Below are positions 32,417 through 39,866 of a stretch of 59,205 bases of DNA, piece after piece. How positions within the stretch are numbered: position 1 is the first letter of the stretch; every line of letters starts with the position of its first letter. The notes under the pieces were generated by a model that ran no database searches, was not told the DNA's origin, and saw only the letters and a list, made by a program, of their open reading frames with translations. Where the stretch lies: contig JAFZWQ010000011.1 of NCBI GenBank assembly GCA_017617235.1, positions 1 through 59,205 of the forward strand, in the 5' to 3' direction. The position numbers and the translations under genes are program-made. This stretch comes from Bacteroidaceae bacterium (GTDB lineage Bacteria > Bacteroidota > Bacteroidia > Bacteroidales > Bacteroidaceae).

Positions 32417-34231
32417 TTACTTAACCAAAATCTTCTTACCATTTACGATGTTGATGCCCTTCTGCATACGGCTCAGACGACGACCTGTCATATCGAAGAT
32501 GGCTTGAATATCCTCGGCACCAACCTTTTCAACTGTCTCTATACCGGTCTCGCTGTCCACGAACACAAAGGTAAAACCCTTGACACCGCTGCCAGTTCCA
32601 ACTGAACCAACTGGTAGGTAAGCCTTTCCTGCAGGCAATGTGCAAGCACTATTAGAATAGAATTTATCACCCGATAGACCATAGATTTCGTTTGCTGCGA
32701 AGTATTCAGGAGCAGTGGTCCCTTTGAGTAAATTACCTGAAAGTTCAGTAGAGCTGTCGACTGACTTGATATTTACAGTTGTCGATGCAGAACCCTTCAA
32801 CAGGATACCTTGACCACCCTTGATGCTGCCCGTAATTTGCGAGAAGGTGATGACACCCGTGCTGCTGTTAGCTTCTGTAACCTGCCAAGCTGTGAATCCT
32901 TTATCTTCAGCATTAGCCTTCGAGAAATCGAGAGGATACTGAGAGCAGAAAGTTGCATAGCCGCTATCATTCAACTTGGCCTTAATGAGTTCACCCTTAC
33001 TTACCACCACTTCATCAAGGAAGAAACGTGAATTACTTTTGTTCTTTCCTGCAAAAGTCAACTTGGTATCAGCGGTTGCTCCCTTAATTGCAACTGCATA
33101 ATTGTTAAATTCACCTTTTGTCATAGATACTGATGACTCACTGAGAGTACCACCTCCTGTTACAGATAGGATTAAGTCCGTCTGTTCTGACGAACCATCC
33201 CAAGCAGCAGCTTTGAATTCCACAATCATATTACCGGCTTGTCCAAAAGCAGGTGTAGTAGCTGATCCTTTAGTACTACTTGCGCCCAGTTTTATACATT
33301 TATTTGCACCTCCTTGAGATGTATAAGACCAACCCGTTTGGTCAGAAGTGACAGAAGCAAATGTAAGTGATCCGCTCCATTTTCCATCGTTACCACCTTC
33401 GCCATTTGTTTTATCCCAAGTCTCTGACCAAACTTTCACAGGAGCGGCTGGAGCCGTTGTTCCACCTGCAGGAGCAGTTACGGTCAGCGTGTATGTTTCG
33501 TTCGTTGCAGCTTTGTAGTCTCCGTTTGCAGGGGCACTAATTGTGATAGTAGCTGTACCTACAGCCTTCGGAGTGAAGGTGATTGTCTTAGGAGAAGTAC
33601 TTATAGAAACAGTTGCTATATCGGGAACAACAGTTGCACTCATGGTGCCAGTATAACCATCAGTAAGTGAATGCCCAACAGATATCGGAGTGCCGTATGT
33701 CGTTGAGCCGCTGGTGGATGCGAGGCCTATTGAAGTATCTATGGTTGGGTCACCGCCACTAGGAATGCCTGTTACAGAATAATTGCGTAAACGAATTCCT
33801 TTCCCGGTTGGAGCATATAACTGAATTTTAAAATTAACGCTAATATCACCTAAAGAAATAGGAGAGTCTGTGCTAATATAAGAATTTGAAGTTGGAGTTG
33901 CAGTGGTTTTCTCTACAATAACTGCATTTGTGGATGCATTGAGAATCCGAATTGTCAAAGGGTGATTTGTTCCACTTCCAAAAGTTGCCACTGTATATGT
34001 AAAAGACAACGATGTGTGAGGGCCAAACGATGACGAAGTCATAGTACCATTGTCAAATTTCAAATACGAACCGCCATCAACAGTTCCAGATGTAGTCCAT
34101 CCTGTTGGAACAGTATAATCACTTGTGCCAGACCCAGAAACTAAGGTCACAGGATCCGTTGCCCATGCGGAGGTTACCCCGGCTATCATGCAGCATAGCA
34201 GGAGGAGGGTTTTTAATAAAAGTTTTTTCAT
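32417..34231 (-). CDS. Secreted multidomain protein with Ig-like region and C-terminal sorting-type tail
   Basis: 604 residues. Signal peptide ending VTSAWA. The N-terminal domain (30-155) is a beta-sandwich. An Ig-like (BIG/MBG-type) repeat is near 165-255 (ASTSGSTTYGTPISVGHSL, VGTATITISAPANGDYKAAT). A carbohydrate-binding or cleaved-adhesin-like sandwich is near 265-420 (VWSETWDKTNGEGGNDGKWS..FFLDEVVVSKG), then a domain with GYATFCSQYPLDFS. It ends IFDMTGRRLSRMQKGINIVNG plus KKILVK. No catalytic motif is seen; a surface or periplasmic binding role is inferred. It is preceded by a long structured leader RNA and followed by the small peptide gene. Confidence 0.82.
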   Translation of the reverse strand: MKKLLLKTLLLLCCMIAGVTSAWATDPVTLVSGSGTSDYTVPTGWTTSGTVDGGSYLKFDNGTMTSSSFGPHTSLSFTYTVATFGSGTNHPLTIRILNASTNAVIVEKTTATPTSNSYISTDSPISLGDISVNFKIQLYAPTGKGIRLRNYSVTGIPSGGDPTIDTSIGLASTSGSTTYGTPISVGHSLTDGYTGTMSATVVPDIATVSISTSPKTITFTPKAVGTATITISAPANGDYKAATNETYTLTVTAPAGGTTAPAAPVKVWSETWDKTNGEGGNDGKWSGSLTFASVTSDQTGWSYTSQGGANKCIKLGASSTKGSATTPAFGQAGNMIVEFKAAAWDGSSEQTDLILSVTGGGTLSESSVSMTKGEFNNYAVAIKGATADTKLTFAGKNKSNSRFFLDEVVVSKGELIKAKLNDSGYATFCSQYPLDFSKANAEDKGFTAWQVTEANSSTGVITFSQITGSIKGGQGILLKGSASTTVNIKSVDSSTELSGNLLKGTTAPEYFAANEIYGLSGDKFYSNSACTLPAGKAYLPVGSVGTGSGVKGFTFVFVDSETGIETVEKVGAEDIQAIFDMTGRRLSRMQKGINIVNGKKILVK

Positions 34232-34289
34232 GTCTTTTTATTTTTAGGTTTATAATCAGTTTCTCAATTCGCGAGTCTGTACAAACCCT

Positions 34290-34482
34290 TAAATAAAAAG
34301 AATGTGCGCAGACCCAACATCTCCCGTCCAGGTCTTGCACAACCTATACCATCGATTGCTGAAGCCTGCGCACAAGGCGCATAGCTCCAATGATGGTATT
34401 TTAGCTCATATTTCCTTTCTGAGGTGCAAGTTCGGACGGGAATTGAGCAAATAAAATGTGTACTTCCGCCGAAGTACGCTGA
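34290..34482 (-). ncRNA. Structured leader or small RNA with a rod-like fold and a competing pre-U-tract stem
   Basis: Downstream of a consensus promoter the minus-strand transcript begins with the hairpin TACTTC-GGCG-GAAGTA (34461-34476). A long rod follows: 34434-34440 with 34323-34329 (7 bp), 34424-34430 with 34334-34340 (7 bp), 34388-34398 with 34347-34358 (11 bp, one bulge), 34384-34387 with 34361-34365, and 34377-34381 with 34367-34371 (apical). An exclusive alternative pairs 34366-34374 with 34303-34311 (9 bp), directly before TTCTTTTTATTT, like a terminator. It may be an attenuating leader of the secreted-protein gene or a separate 6S-like small RNA of about 190 bases. I recognise no known family. 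Confidence 0.62.
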
Positions 34483-34514
34483 CAAAGATACGATTAAGCG
34501 AACGAATACGCAAA
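34483..34514 (-). promoter_or_regulatory. Promoter of the structured RNA / secreted-protein cassette
   Basis: TTTG (34511-34514), 20 bases, TATCTTTG (34483-34490) on the minus strand, about 250 bases before the secreted protein's ATG; this implies a long leader. Confidence 0.82.
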
Positions 34515-34650
34515 TTTATTTGCAGTTTTCTGAGCGTGAGTATCTAAAAACGTCGTTTAAAGGTACGAAGAAGTGAGAACAAAACAAAATAAAAAAAGGA
34601 AAAATGTTGAAAAAGGGATAAGTGTTTACATGGACACAAAAAACCTGCAC

Positions 34651-34953
34651 CTAGAGGATGCTCTTTGTCATCGGGCGGCGAACAAACCAGATGCTATGCA
34701 GATGATCAGGCATCAGGCTGTATTGCAAGACCTGTATTTCAGGGTGAAAAATGGGTAGTGAACGCTGACAATCCAGCAATGCTTGCCCCAACTCCGTGCG
34801 TTCCACCCACGCCTGAGCAGGATTGTTGTTGGGGATGACTAGCTTACCCAACAAAGCCTCTCTCGAGGGAATCGTCAGCGTCACATGATAGATACCAACA
34901 CCTCTCCATGACGTGCCCTCTTCCTGCCATTGCCATCTCGCATACTCCGTCAT
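34651..34953 (-). pseudogene. REP-associated tyrosine transposase (Y1_Tnp), N-terminal fragment
   Basis: 100 codons resembling the start of a Bacteroidota Y1/REP transposase: RWQWQEEGTSWRGVGIYHVTLTIPSRE, LGQALLD, and the HUH motif in YSLMPDHLHSIWFVRRPM. The frame then stops after TKSIL. The family is usually 200-300 residues and needs the catalytic tyrosine on a helix after the HUH motif, which is missing. It is therefore a truncated remnant. It marks the left side of the mobile-looking region 34.6-39.9 kb. Confidence 0.75.
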
Positions 34954-35127
34954 AGTGCTATGTCTTATTCTGTTCCTATATCAAAACAACTAATACTATT
35001 CATTCCAAAACCCTGCTGTAAGTTGACGGATGCAGTCCTACTCCTGATTTTAGTTGTCATGGTGCAAAAGTAAACAAATTTCTGGGATTATGCAATTGTC
35101 TTGCCCTGAAAACAGTTTACTTCGAAA

Positions 35128-35240
35128 AGATACTAACATACTAACATCGGGAGGGCAGAATGTCGATAAATAAAGGGCTGAATAGGCGTTGCACCTTGCA
35201 GAGATACTAACATAGAAACTAACATGACACTAACATCATG
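35128..35240. repeat. Iteron-like ACTAACAT repeat tract (left)
   Basis: Five exact ACTAACAT octamers in two clusters, separated by a unit with CGATAAATAAAGGG. A diverged tract of similar layout lies at 39262-39360. It resembles replication-initiator or regulator binding iterons. Confidence 0.65.
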
Positions 35241-35369
35241 TTGACATAAAACCTGCCTTCGTCAGGATGGTGCCAAAGTCGTATTTACCATTAAATTTCT
35301 TGGTATCAGGTTTTTATGTTTGTAAGACCAAAAGGTTTTAGATTTTGCAGATAATTTATAGCGAAAAAC

Positions 35370-35400
35370 TTGCAAACGGAACAAATTTTTCGTATCTTTG
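35370..35400 (+). promoter_or_regulatory. Promoter of the VapE-like gene
   Basis: TATCTTTG at 35393-35400, with TTGC at the -33 position (20-base spacing), 33 bases before the ATG. Confidence 0.65.
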
Positions 35401-35432
35401 CAGTAAGTTTTAAACATTAATTATTAAAGAAT

Positions 35433-36548
35433 ATGACCAATCAATTGATTTTGAACGGAGAGGCAATGAATGCCTCCCAAGAGGGACTGCTCGAAGCAGA
35501 GTCGTTCCTGAGTGAGAATTATCTTTTCCGTCGCAACGTGCTGAACGGGAAAATCGAGTTTGCAACCAAAGAGGAAGGCGAGGAGGAACCGCAGTTCCGA
35601 ACGCTGACGCAGCAGGCGCTGAACAGTATCGTGCTGAGGGCCAAGCGCGAGAACATCTGCGAGGGTTCCAATCCGAAGTCGGACATCCAGGAGTACATCA
35701 ACTCCGAGGAGGTTCCCACCTTCAGTCCCATCAGGGATTTCCTGGACAACCTGCCCGCTTGGAACGGACACAACCACGTGGCTGCCCTGTTCAACCGCAT
35801 TCCTGGAGTCACCAGCGAACAGTTGTCGTACCTCTGCATCTGGTTCCGTTCCGCCGTTGCCCACTGGGAACAGATGGACGTGCTGCACGGCAACGAGTGC
35901 GTGCCCACCCTGATTGGTTCGCAGGGTTGTGGAAAGACGACGTTCATCCGACGTATGCTTCCCCCACACCTGCGTCCCTACTATCTGGATCACCTGAACC
36001 TTTCGAACAAGTTCGACAAGGAGATGGCGCTGACGAACAACCTGCTGGTGAACCTCGATGAGCTGGACGCCATCCGTCCCAGCCAGCATGCTGCCCTGAA
36101 GCAGACGCTGTCGAAGAGCAAGGTGAACGGGCGCCCCATCTACGGAGCCTCGCAGGAGGATCGTGCGCGCTACGCCTCGTTCGTGGCAACGACGAACAAC
36201 CAGCACCCCCTGACGGATGCAACGGGCAGCCGTCGCTATATCTGCATCCGGATTCCAGACGGGCAGTATATAGATAATGTAGGGGACATCGACTACGGAC
36301 AGCTCTATGCCCAGGTGATGTACGAGCTGCACGAGCAGGAGGCACCCTACTGGTTCAACAATCAGGAGGTGGCCCGCATCCAGCAGCTGAACATCGAGTT
36401 CACGCAGAAGAAGGACATTTCCGAGATGATTCCCACCTGCTTCCGCAAGCCCAAGGAAGGGGAAGCGGCAACGACGATGAACAGCCAGCAGATGCTGGAG
36501 GTGATACAGTCGAAGTACCCCAGCCTCCAGATACTCTGTAAAGTCTAA
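35433..36548 (+). CDS. VapE-like (virulence-associated E) P-loop helicase/primase-type protein, C-terminally disrupted
   Basis: 371 codons. The N-terminal part has SENYLFRRNVLNGKIEFAT. The family core shows PIRDFLDNLPAWNGHNHVAALF, P-loop LIGSQGCGKTTFIRRMLP (162-170), Walker B LLVNLDELDAI, LKQTLSKSKVNGRPIYG, and RYASFVATTNNQHPLTDATG SRRYICI. These are SF3-like proteins of prophages, plasmids and integrative elements. The family's C-terminal winged-helix is cut: the frame ends at KYPSLQILCKV, at a junction with the start of a reverse-strand PLD-like gene. It may be a remnant, but the ATPase core is intact. Confidence 0.85.
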   Translation: MTNQLILNGEAMNASQEGLLEAESFLSENYLFRRNVLNGKIEFATKEEGEEEPQFRTLTQQALNSIVLRAKRENICEGSNPKSDIQEYINSEEVPTFSPIRDFLDNLPAWNGHNHVAALFNRIPGVTSEQLSYLCIWFRSAVAHWEQMDVLHGNECVPTLIGSQGCGKTTFIRRMLPPHLRPYYLDHLNLSNKFDKEMALTNNLLVNLDELDAIRPSQHAALKQTLSKSKVNGRPIYGASQEDRARYASFVATTNNQHPLTDATGSRRYICIRIPDGQYIDNVGDIDYGQLYAQVMYELHEQEAPYWFNNQEVARIQQLNIEFTQKKDISEMIPTCFRKPKEGEAATTMNSQQMLEVIQSKYPSLQILCKV

Positions 36549-36746
36549 TGAACTCTCACCACCACGATTTATTTCGTCATCATTAATAATAAGTTCAACA
36601 GACACACCGCTTTGTCGTTTTAAGATTAGAGGCTGTAATAGCAACTCATTCGTGAACCACGCCACAGCAATCTTTATAGACTCCTTCGCCTTAAATAGCT
36701 CCAACTGTATGGCATTCTGTATTTTAGTATCTACGTGCTTAATCAT
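36515..36746 (-). pseudogene. PLD-like phosphodiesterase/nuclease, N-terminal fragment only
   Basis: From ATG 36746 the minus strand reads MIKHVDTKIQNAIQLELFKA KESIKIAVAWFTNELLLQPLI, then GVSVELIINDDEINRGGESSLDF. This is the start of the PLD-domain protein family common in Bacteroidota restriction and mobile regions. Beyond about 36.54 kb the frame only continues as antisense of the VapE-like gene, and the HKD catalytic motif is absent. The gene was therefore truncated by the same junction that ends VapE. Confidence 0.78.
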
Positions 36747-36828
36747 ATTACTTTATCAAGAATTTCGTTCCTTATAATACATGTTTTGACATCAGAATAA
36801 TATATAGTCTTATTCCGAAAATCAAATG

Positions 36829-37110
36829 TCACCTAATATTTTCCAATTTTTGATATAGTTCTGCTGGTGTATTGGCACTTAACATCGATGCCAACATCTC
36901 CATGTAACTATCTTGATTGGGCCCACCTATCTCTAAATCAAAAGATTCTTGATTGAAACCTTGTAATTCTTCGTTTGCTATTACATCTACCAGATAAATA
37001 CCTGGTTCGATTTCATGCTTGATTAGTTTATTTGCGTTTAAGTCACAAATAAACTCTTGATCAATAAAAAGCTTACAACCTTTATCTGCTATTATTTTAA
37101 GTGTGGCCAT
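36829..37110 (-). CDS. Small PEGA-like domain protein
   Basis: 93 residues: MATLKIIADKGCKLFIDQEF, then CDLNANKLIKHEIEPGIYLVDV, the short beta pattern of PEGA-like domains that start many WG-repeat and signalling proteins in Bacteroidota. The rest (FDLEIGGPNQDSYMEMLASM) is helical. Function unknown. It lies 49 bases downstream of an AT-rich membrane protein gene on the same strand; the pair may work together. Confidence 0.6.
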   Translation of the reverse strand: MATLKIIADKGCKLFIDQEFICDLNANKLIKHEIEPGIYLVDVIANEELQGFNQESFDLEIGGPNQDSYMEMLASMLSANTPAELYQKLENIR

Positions 37111-37159
37111 ACTAGTGAAGGTAAAGACATATATTAGGAGGTAATTTTAGCTTTTTAAT

Positions 37160-37981
37160 TCATTGTTTCTTGACAACGATCTGTCGTCTTTTATAATTAT
37201 CTCTTTGTTTTGTATTAAAGTATGTTTTTGAGTTCCATAAATCTTTCCAATATAATGGCTTGCGTGTTATTTGTTTACATTCATTCTTGGGAATAACCCT
37301 TATAGAATCTATTGACTTGTCATAGATGAAGAAATAATCAAGACTACCACCTATGTAATAATAATGATCAATGTCAGAGAGGTCATATGTCTTTTCAGAA
37401 TAGATAAAAGACAATCTATCTACAAGTGCAGTATTATCTCGATAAGACAATCTTTTTTCAATTGGAAGTCCTAACGAGAAAAATAATAAACAAAAAATAA
37501 AAAACCATATAAGTACTTTTTTGTTTCTTCTATATAAATATACTATCAATAATATAAAATAAAAAATAGAAAAAAAGCCAAAACAACTTTGATATATCAA
37601 AGAAATCATCAACGAGAAGAATAGAAAGAAAGAGACTTTAATAATAATTATAAGCACTGAAGAACATGTTGATTCTCCATTAGGCAAAATACTAAGTAAT
37701 AACAATAAAGGAATTAATATAATAAAAGGAACAAATACTTCTGCAAAATTAACAAAGATATCTGTCAAGGTATAAAATTCAAGAATGTTTATACCGAATA
37801 ATCCATATTGCAATATTGAATGAACAATAGAGCAAACAAAAAGAAGACTTAATATCCATTCTTTATTCTTTTTGAATAACTCCCAATGTCCTTTCATATA
37901 TTGAGTCTCTTGGGTAATCTCTTCAACAGTAGCCTTATTCAACAAATGTTCTCTTTCACTTTTCTTCTTTATTTTATTCAT
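37160..37981 (-). CDS. AT-rich hypothetical membrane protein
   Basis: 273 residues, unrecognised. A charged N-terminus (MNKIKKKSEREHLLNKATVE) is followed by 4-5 hydrophobic segments (EWILSLLFVCSIVHSILQYG; FVPFIILIPLLLLLSIL; VLIIIIKVSFFLFFSLMISL; FFSIFYFILLIVYLY; VLIWFFIFCLLFF). The C-terminal soluble part contains DLSDIDHYYYIGGSLDYFF and many basic residues. The coding sequence is far richer in A and T than the flanking core genes, with AAT/ATA-type codons, which suggests recent transfer. It is probably co-transcribed with the PEGA-like gene downstream. Confidence 0.6.
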   Translation of the reverse strand: MNKIKKKSEREHLLNKATVEEITQETQYMKGHWELFKKNKEWILSLLFVCSIVHSILQYGLFGINILEFYTLTDIFVNFAEVFVPFIILIPLLLLLSILPNGESTCSSVLIIIIKVSFFLFFSLMISLIYQSCFGFFSIFYFILLIVYLYRRNKKVLIWFFIFCLLFFSLGLPIEKRLSYRDNTALVDRLSFIYSEKTYDLSDIDHYYYIGGSLDYFFIYDKSIDSIRVIPKNECKQITRKPLYWKDLWNSKTYFNTKQRDNYKRRQIVVKKQ

Positions 37982-38403
37982 AATCTCAATATTCTAGAAT
38001 TTCCTAAATACGGAATAGCGCCTATAAAACCAACGTATTCTTACTAGGCCACATGGCTTAAAATCTTCAAATGCTGTTTCCTGCGATTTAAGGTGTCTAA
38101 GAGATATGTTTTCATGTTGTCTTATTCAAATTATCAGTTATTTCCGTCTTTCATTTAAGGTTATGGCAAAGATAGAAATTAATTACGAGTTAGGAATTAC
38201 GAATTACGAAAAATTTTATTTCGATTGTACAAAATGCCCCGCTGGGTGTATGAAACATTATTTAAATACGAGTTCCGAATTACGAGTTCTTGTGCAATGC
38301 AAGCTCAATTTTTCATTTTAGGAGCGCATAATTTTGCATTTTATTCGATTTTGACTATCTTTACAGCCGAATAAGTGTAAAAAGGACTTGAACACAATGC
38401 GGT
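37982..38403. other. Gene-free stretch with ATTACGA microrepeats
   Basis: No credible gene. It holds (GA)ATTACGA-type repeats at 38175-38217 and 38266-38290 and a weak promoter-like TATCTTTA (38356-38363) before the kinase-like gene. The rest is AT-rich without visible structure. Confidence 0.6.
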
Positions 38404-39207
38404 ATGGACCGAATACAGCAAATATATGATATTATAGCCAAAGAGGGTTTTGCCGGCATTGCATTACAGAGTATTGACAACTACGTTAAGGATATACAGA
38501 ATGGGACAGAAGATTTTCCTAGATTCAATTTATCAGAGCATGCAGGACTCTGCACAGCAGGTGCGCCTCTCATTGGGGCGTCCATCGTCGCATGCTACGC
38601 GAGAGCAAGCCTTACAGCAGGTTGCGATGCTCAAGGCAGCAAAGGAGAAGGCCCTGCAAGTTGGGTAATCGACGAACGTCAGGAACAGCTCATTGAGCAA
38701 TGGGCCAAGGCTGCAGATCTGTGGGTGGAGAATTCTGAGCAGCTTCTAATAGAAACATTTGGCCCCAAGATTGCCCAAGGAGCAGAGGCAAAAGTGTATT
38801 ATCGTGAGGGCGACACTTCTGTGGTTAAAGAGCGAGCTTCTATCTATTCCACTACACAAAAAGCTCTTGATGCCATTGTCCTCCACAATTACCTGTTCCC
38901 AGAAACTGCCATGAAAGTGATTGGCTACACACGCGACAGCGATGGACTGCTGCGCATCGTGCTTACACAACCCTATGTAAATTGCAGACGATTAGCAACT
39001 AAGGAAGAGATTGATAATATGGTGGCTGCCAAGGGCTTTAGGGATAACTGGAACGGCCAAGGCGTTAACTATATCTCTGACCGCCTGGCCCTCGAAGATA
39101 TGCACCCAGCAAATGTCTTCATTGACGAGATTACCGAAAGTCCTATATGTATTGACTGCATAGTGAAGTTCGTCAATACAAAGCATAGTACCTTAGACCT
39201 ACCCTAA
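38404..39207 (+). CDS. Kinase-fold protein of the 'putative polyvalent protein kinase' type
   Basis: 267 residues. The N-terminal 95 residues are mixed and Ala/Gly rich (FNLSEHAGLCTAGAPLIGAS). From about 95: QLIEQWAKAADLWV, then a kinase-like core with EAKVYYREGDTSVVKERA (ATP-binding Lys), LRIVLTQPYV (hinge), LALEDMHPANVFID (catalytic-loop-like, D-x-H-x-x-N) and ICIDCIVKF (metal-binding Asp). This pattern matches the polyvalent kinase domain found on phage and conjugative elements, perhaps delivered or acting on host proteins. It has no neighbour in an operon. Whether the N-terminal part is intact is unclear. Confidence 0.68.
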   Translation: MDRIQQIYDIIAKEGFAGIALQSIDNYVKDIQNGTEDFPRFNLSEHAGLCTAGAPLIGASIVACYARASLTAGCDAQGSKGEGPASWVIDERQEQLIEQWAKAADLWVENSEQLLIETFGPKIAQGAEAKVYYREGDTSVVKERASIYSTTQKALDAIVLHNYLFPETAMKVIGYTRDSDGLLRIVLTQPYVNCRRLATKEEIDNMVAAKGFRDNWNGQGVNYISDRLALEDMHPANVFIDEITESPICIDCIVKFVNTKHSTLDLP

Positions 39208-39261
39208 CATATACCCCTGTATCACAGAATTCAATAATCGAAAGGCCAAGAGAGGTAGGTG

Positions 39262-39360
39262 TGGGGTAGATGTCAGGTAGATGTTGGAGAAACACCTAAC
39301 GCGGGTTGAGGACCGATGAATAAAGGGATGTGTGGCCATCAGGGTAGATGTTAGCATCTT
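39262..39360. repeat. Iteron-like GGTAGATGT tract (right)
   Basis: GGTAGATGT at 39265, 39276 and 39343, with CGATGAATAAAGGG (39314-39327) between, the counterpart of CGATAAATAAAGGG at 35164. It appears to be a diverged copy of the left tract. Confidence 0.55.
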
Positions 39361-39370
39361 TTTGCAAAAC

Positions 39371-39488
39371 AAGTGAAGTTAAGAAGTTAAGATATTAAGA
39401 ATTTCATTACATTTTACTTAATTATACTATATTTTTAGAATTTGCACTAAAAATATTAACTTCTTAACTTCTTAACTTATTAACTTCG
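39371..39488. repeat. Inverted pair of AAGTTAAG/CTTAACTT microrepeats
   Basis: Runs of (AAGTTAAG)n at 39371-39399 and (CTTAACTT)n at 39456-39488 are complementary and could form a long AT-rich hairpin around a 55-base loop. Confidence 0.6.
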
Positions 39489-39532
39489 TACCCCATCTTC
39501 CCGTCTGCTGCAACAGCGTCACAACGCTAAGG

Positions 39533-39612
39533 GCGGAGCGTTGCAACGCTGGGCGGGTAGGGATAGTATCGCTTCGCTTGTCACACAGCTGTGTGTCAAG
39601 AGGAGGAATGTG
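39533..39612. repeat. 80-bp dispersed palindromic element, copy B
   Basis: 76 of 80 positions match 15127-15206. AGCGTTGCAACGCT and CACACAGCTGTGTG palindromes are preserved exactly; the four differences all lie outside these two cores. Confidence 0.93.
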
Positions 39613-39613
39613 T

Positions 39614-39714
39614 CGCGGGGGCCCTATGATTGACTTTGTCGATCCCATTCCGCTTGCCGCGGGGGCCCTATGATTGACTTTGTCGATCCCATTCCGCTTG
39701 CCGCGGGGGCCCTT
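39614..39714. repeat. 44-bp tandem repeat
   Basis: Unit starts at 39614, 39658 and 39702 (44-base period, about 2.3 copies), opening with CGCGGGGGCCC and ending ATTCCGCTTGC. The two full copies appear identical, suggesting recent duplication. It directly abuts copy B of the 80-bp element. Confidence 0.9.
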
Positions 39715-39866
39715 GCAACCAGAGATGATTACTGAGGGGATTGCGCAATGCGCTACCTTTCTTTATTTAAGTATAACCCAACCTCAAACAAGTTTGGCTC
39801 GGGCCATACTTAAATAAAGAGGACACCCCTTTTCGGATGTCCCCTTCAGTAACCATCTCTGGTTGC
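39715..39866. repeat. Nested inverted repeats abutting the tRNA-Ser 3' end
   Basis: The outer arms 39715-39739 and 39841-39866 are near-perfect inverse copies (GCAACCAGAGATG.. against ..CATCTCTGGTTGC). Inside lies a perfect 14-bp inverted repeat, CTTTATTTAAGTAT (39761-39774) and ATACTTAAATAAAG (39806-39819). The right outer arm touches the last base of the tRNA gene. Confidence 0.85.
39821..39843 (-). terminator. Probable tRNA-Ser terminator
   Basis: On the minus strand GGACATCC-GAAAAG-GGGTGTCC forms an 8-bp stem (one G-U pair) followed by TCTTTATTT, 23 bases after the tRNA 3' end. Confidence 0.75.

Larger units (their letters stand above)
34954..35432. other. Gene-free stretch with ACTAACAT repeats and a promoter
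   Basis: No credible coding frame. It holds five ACTAACAT copies (35132, 35140, 35206, 35218, 35229), the segment CGATAAATAAAGGG (35164-35177) that recurs at 39314-39327, a possible hairpin around CATGATGTTAGT, and the VapE promoter at its right end. Confidence 0.7.
39208..39865. other. Gene-free repeat-rich stretch next to tRNA-Ser
   Basis: 658 bases without a gene, composed of several repeat families: a GGTAGATGT tract (39262-39360), a TTAACTTC inverted-repeat pair (39371-39488), the 80-bp element copy B (39533-39612), a 44-bp tandem repeat (39614-39714), and nested inverted repeats leading to the tRNA (39715-39865). Confidence 0.85.

Noticed and set aside
30813-34231. AAA ATPase plus downstream cassette as an antiphage system
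   Set aside because: The ATPase has its own promoter, is separated by about 270 bases and a terminator, and has no effector gene next to it.
34303-34480. Assigning the structured RNA as 6S RNA, SRP RNA or tmRNA
   Set aside because: The rod fold is 6S-like, but the ends do not pair and the bubble is asymmetric; SRP and tmRNA signature sequences are absent. It is left unassigned.
35424-36746. 440-codon minus-strand frame as one protein
   Set aside because: Only its first 70 residues (PLD-like) make sense; the rest is antisense of the VapE-like gene.
39371-39714. CRISPR array
   Set aside because: Repeats are tandem without unique spacers, or simple microrepeats; no cas gene is nearby.
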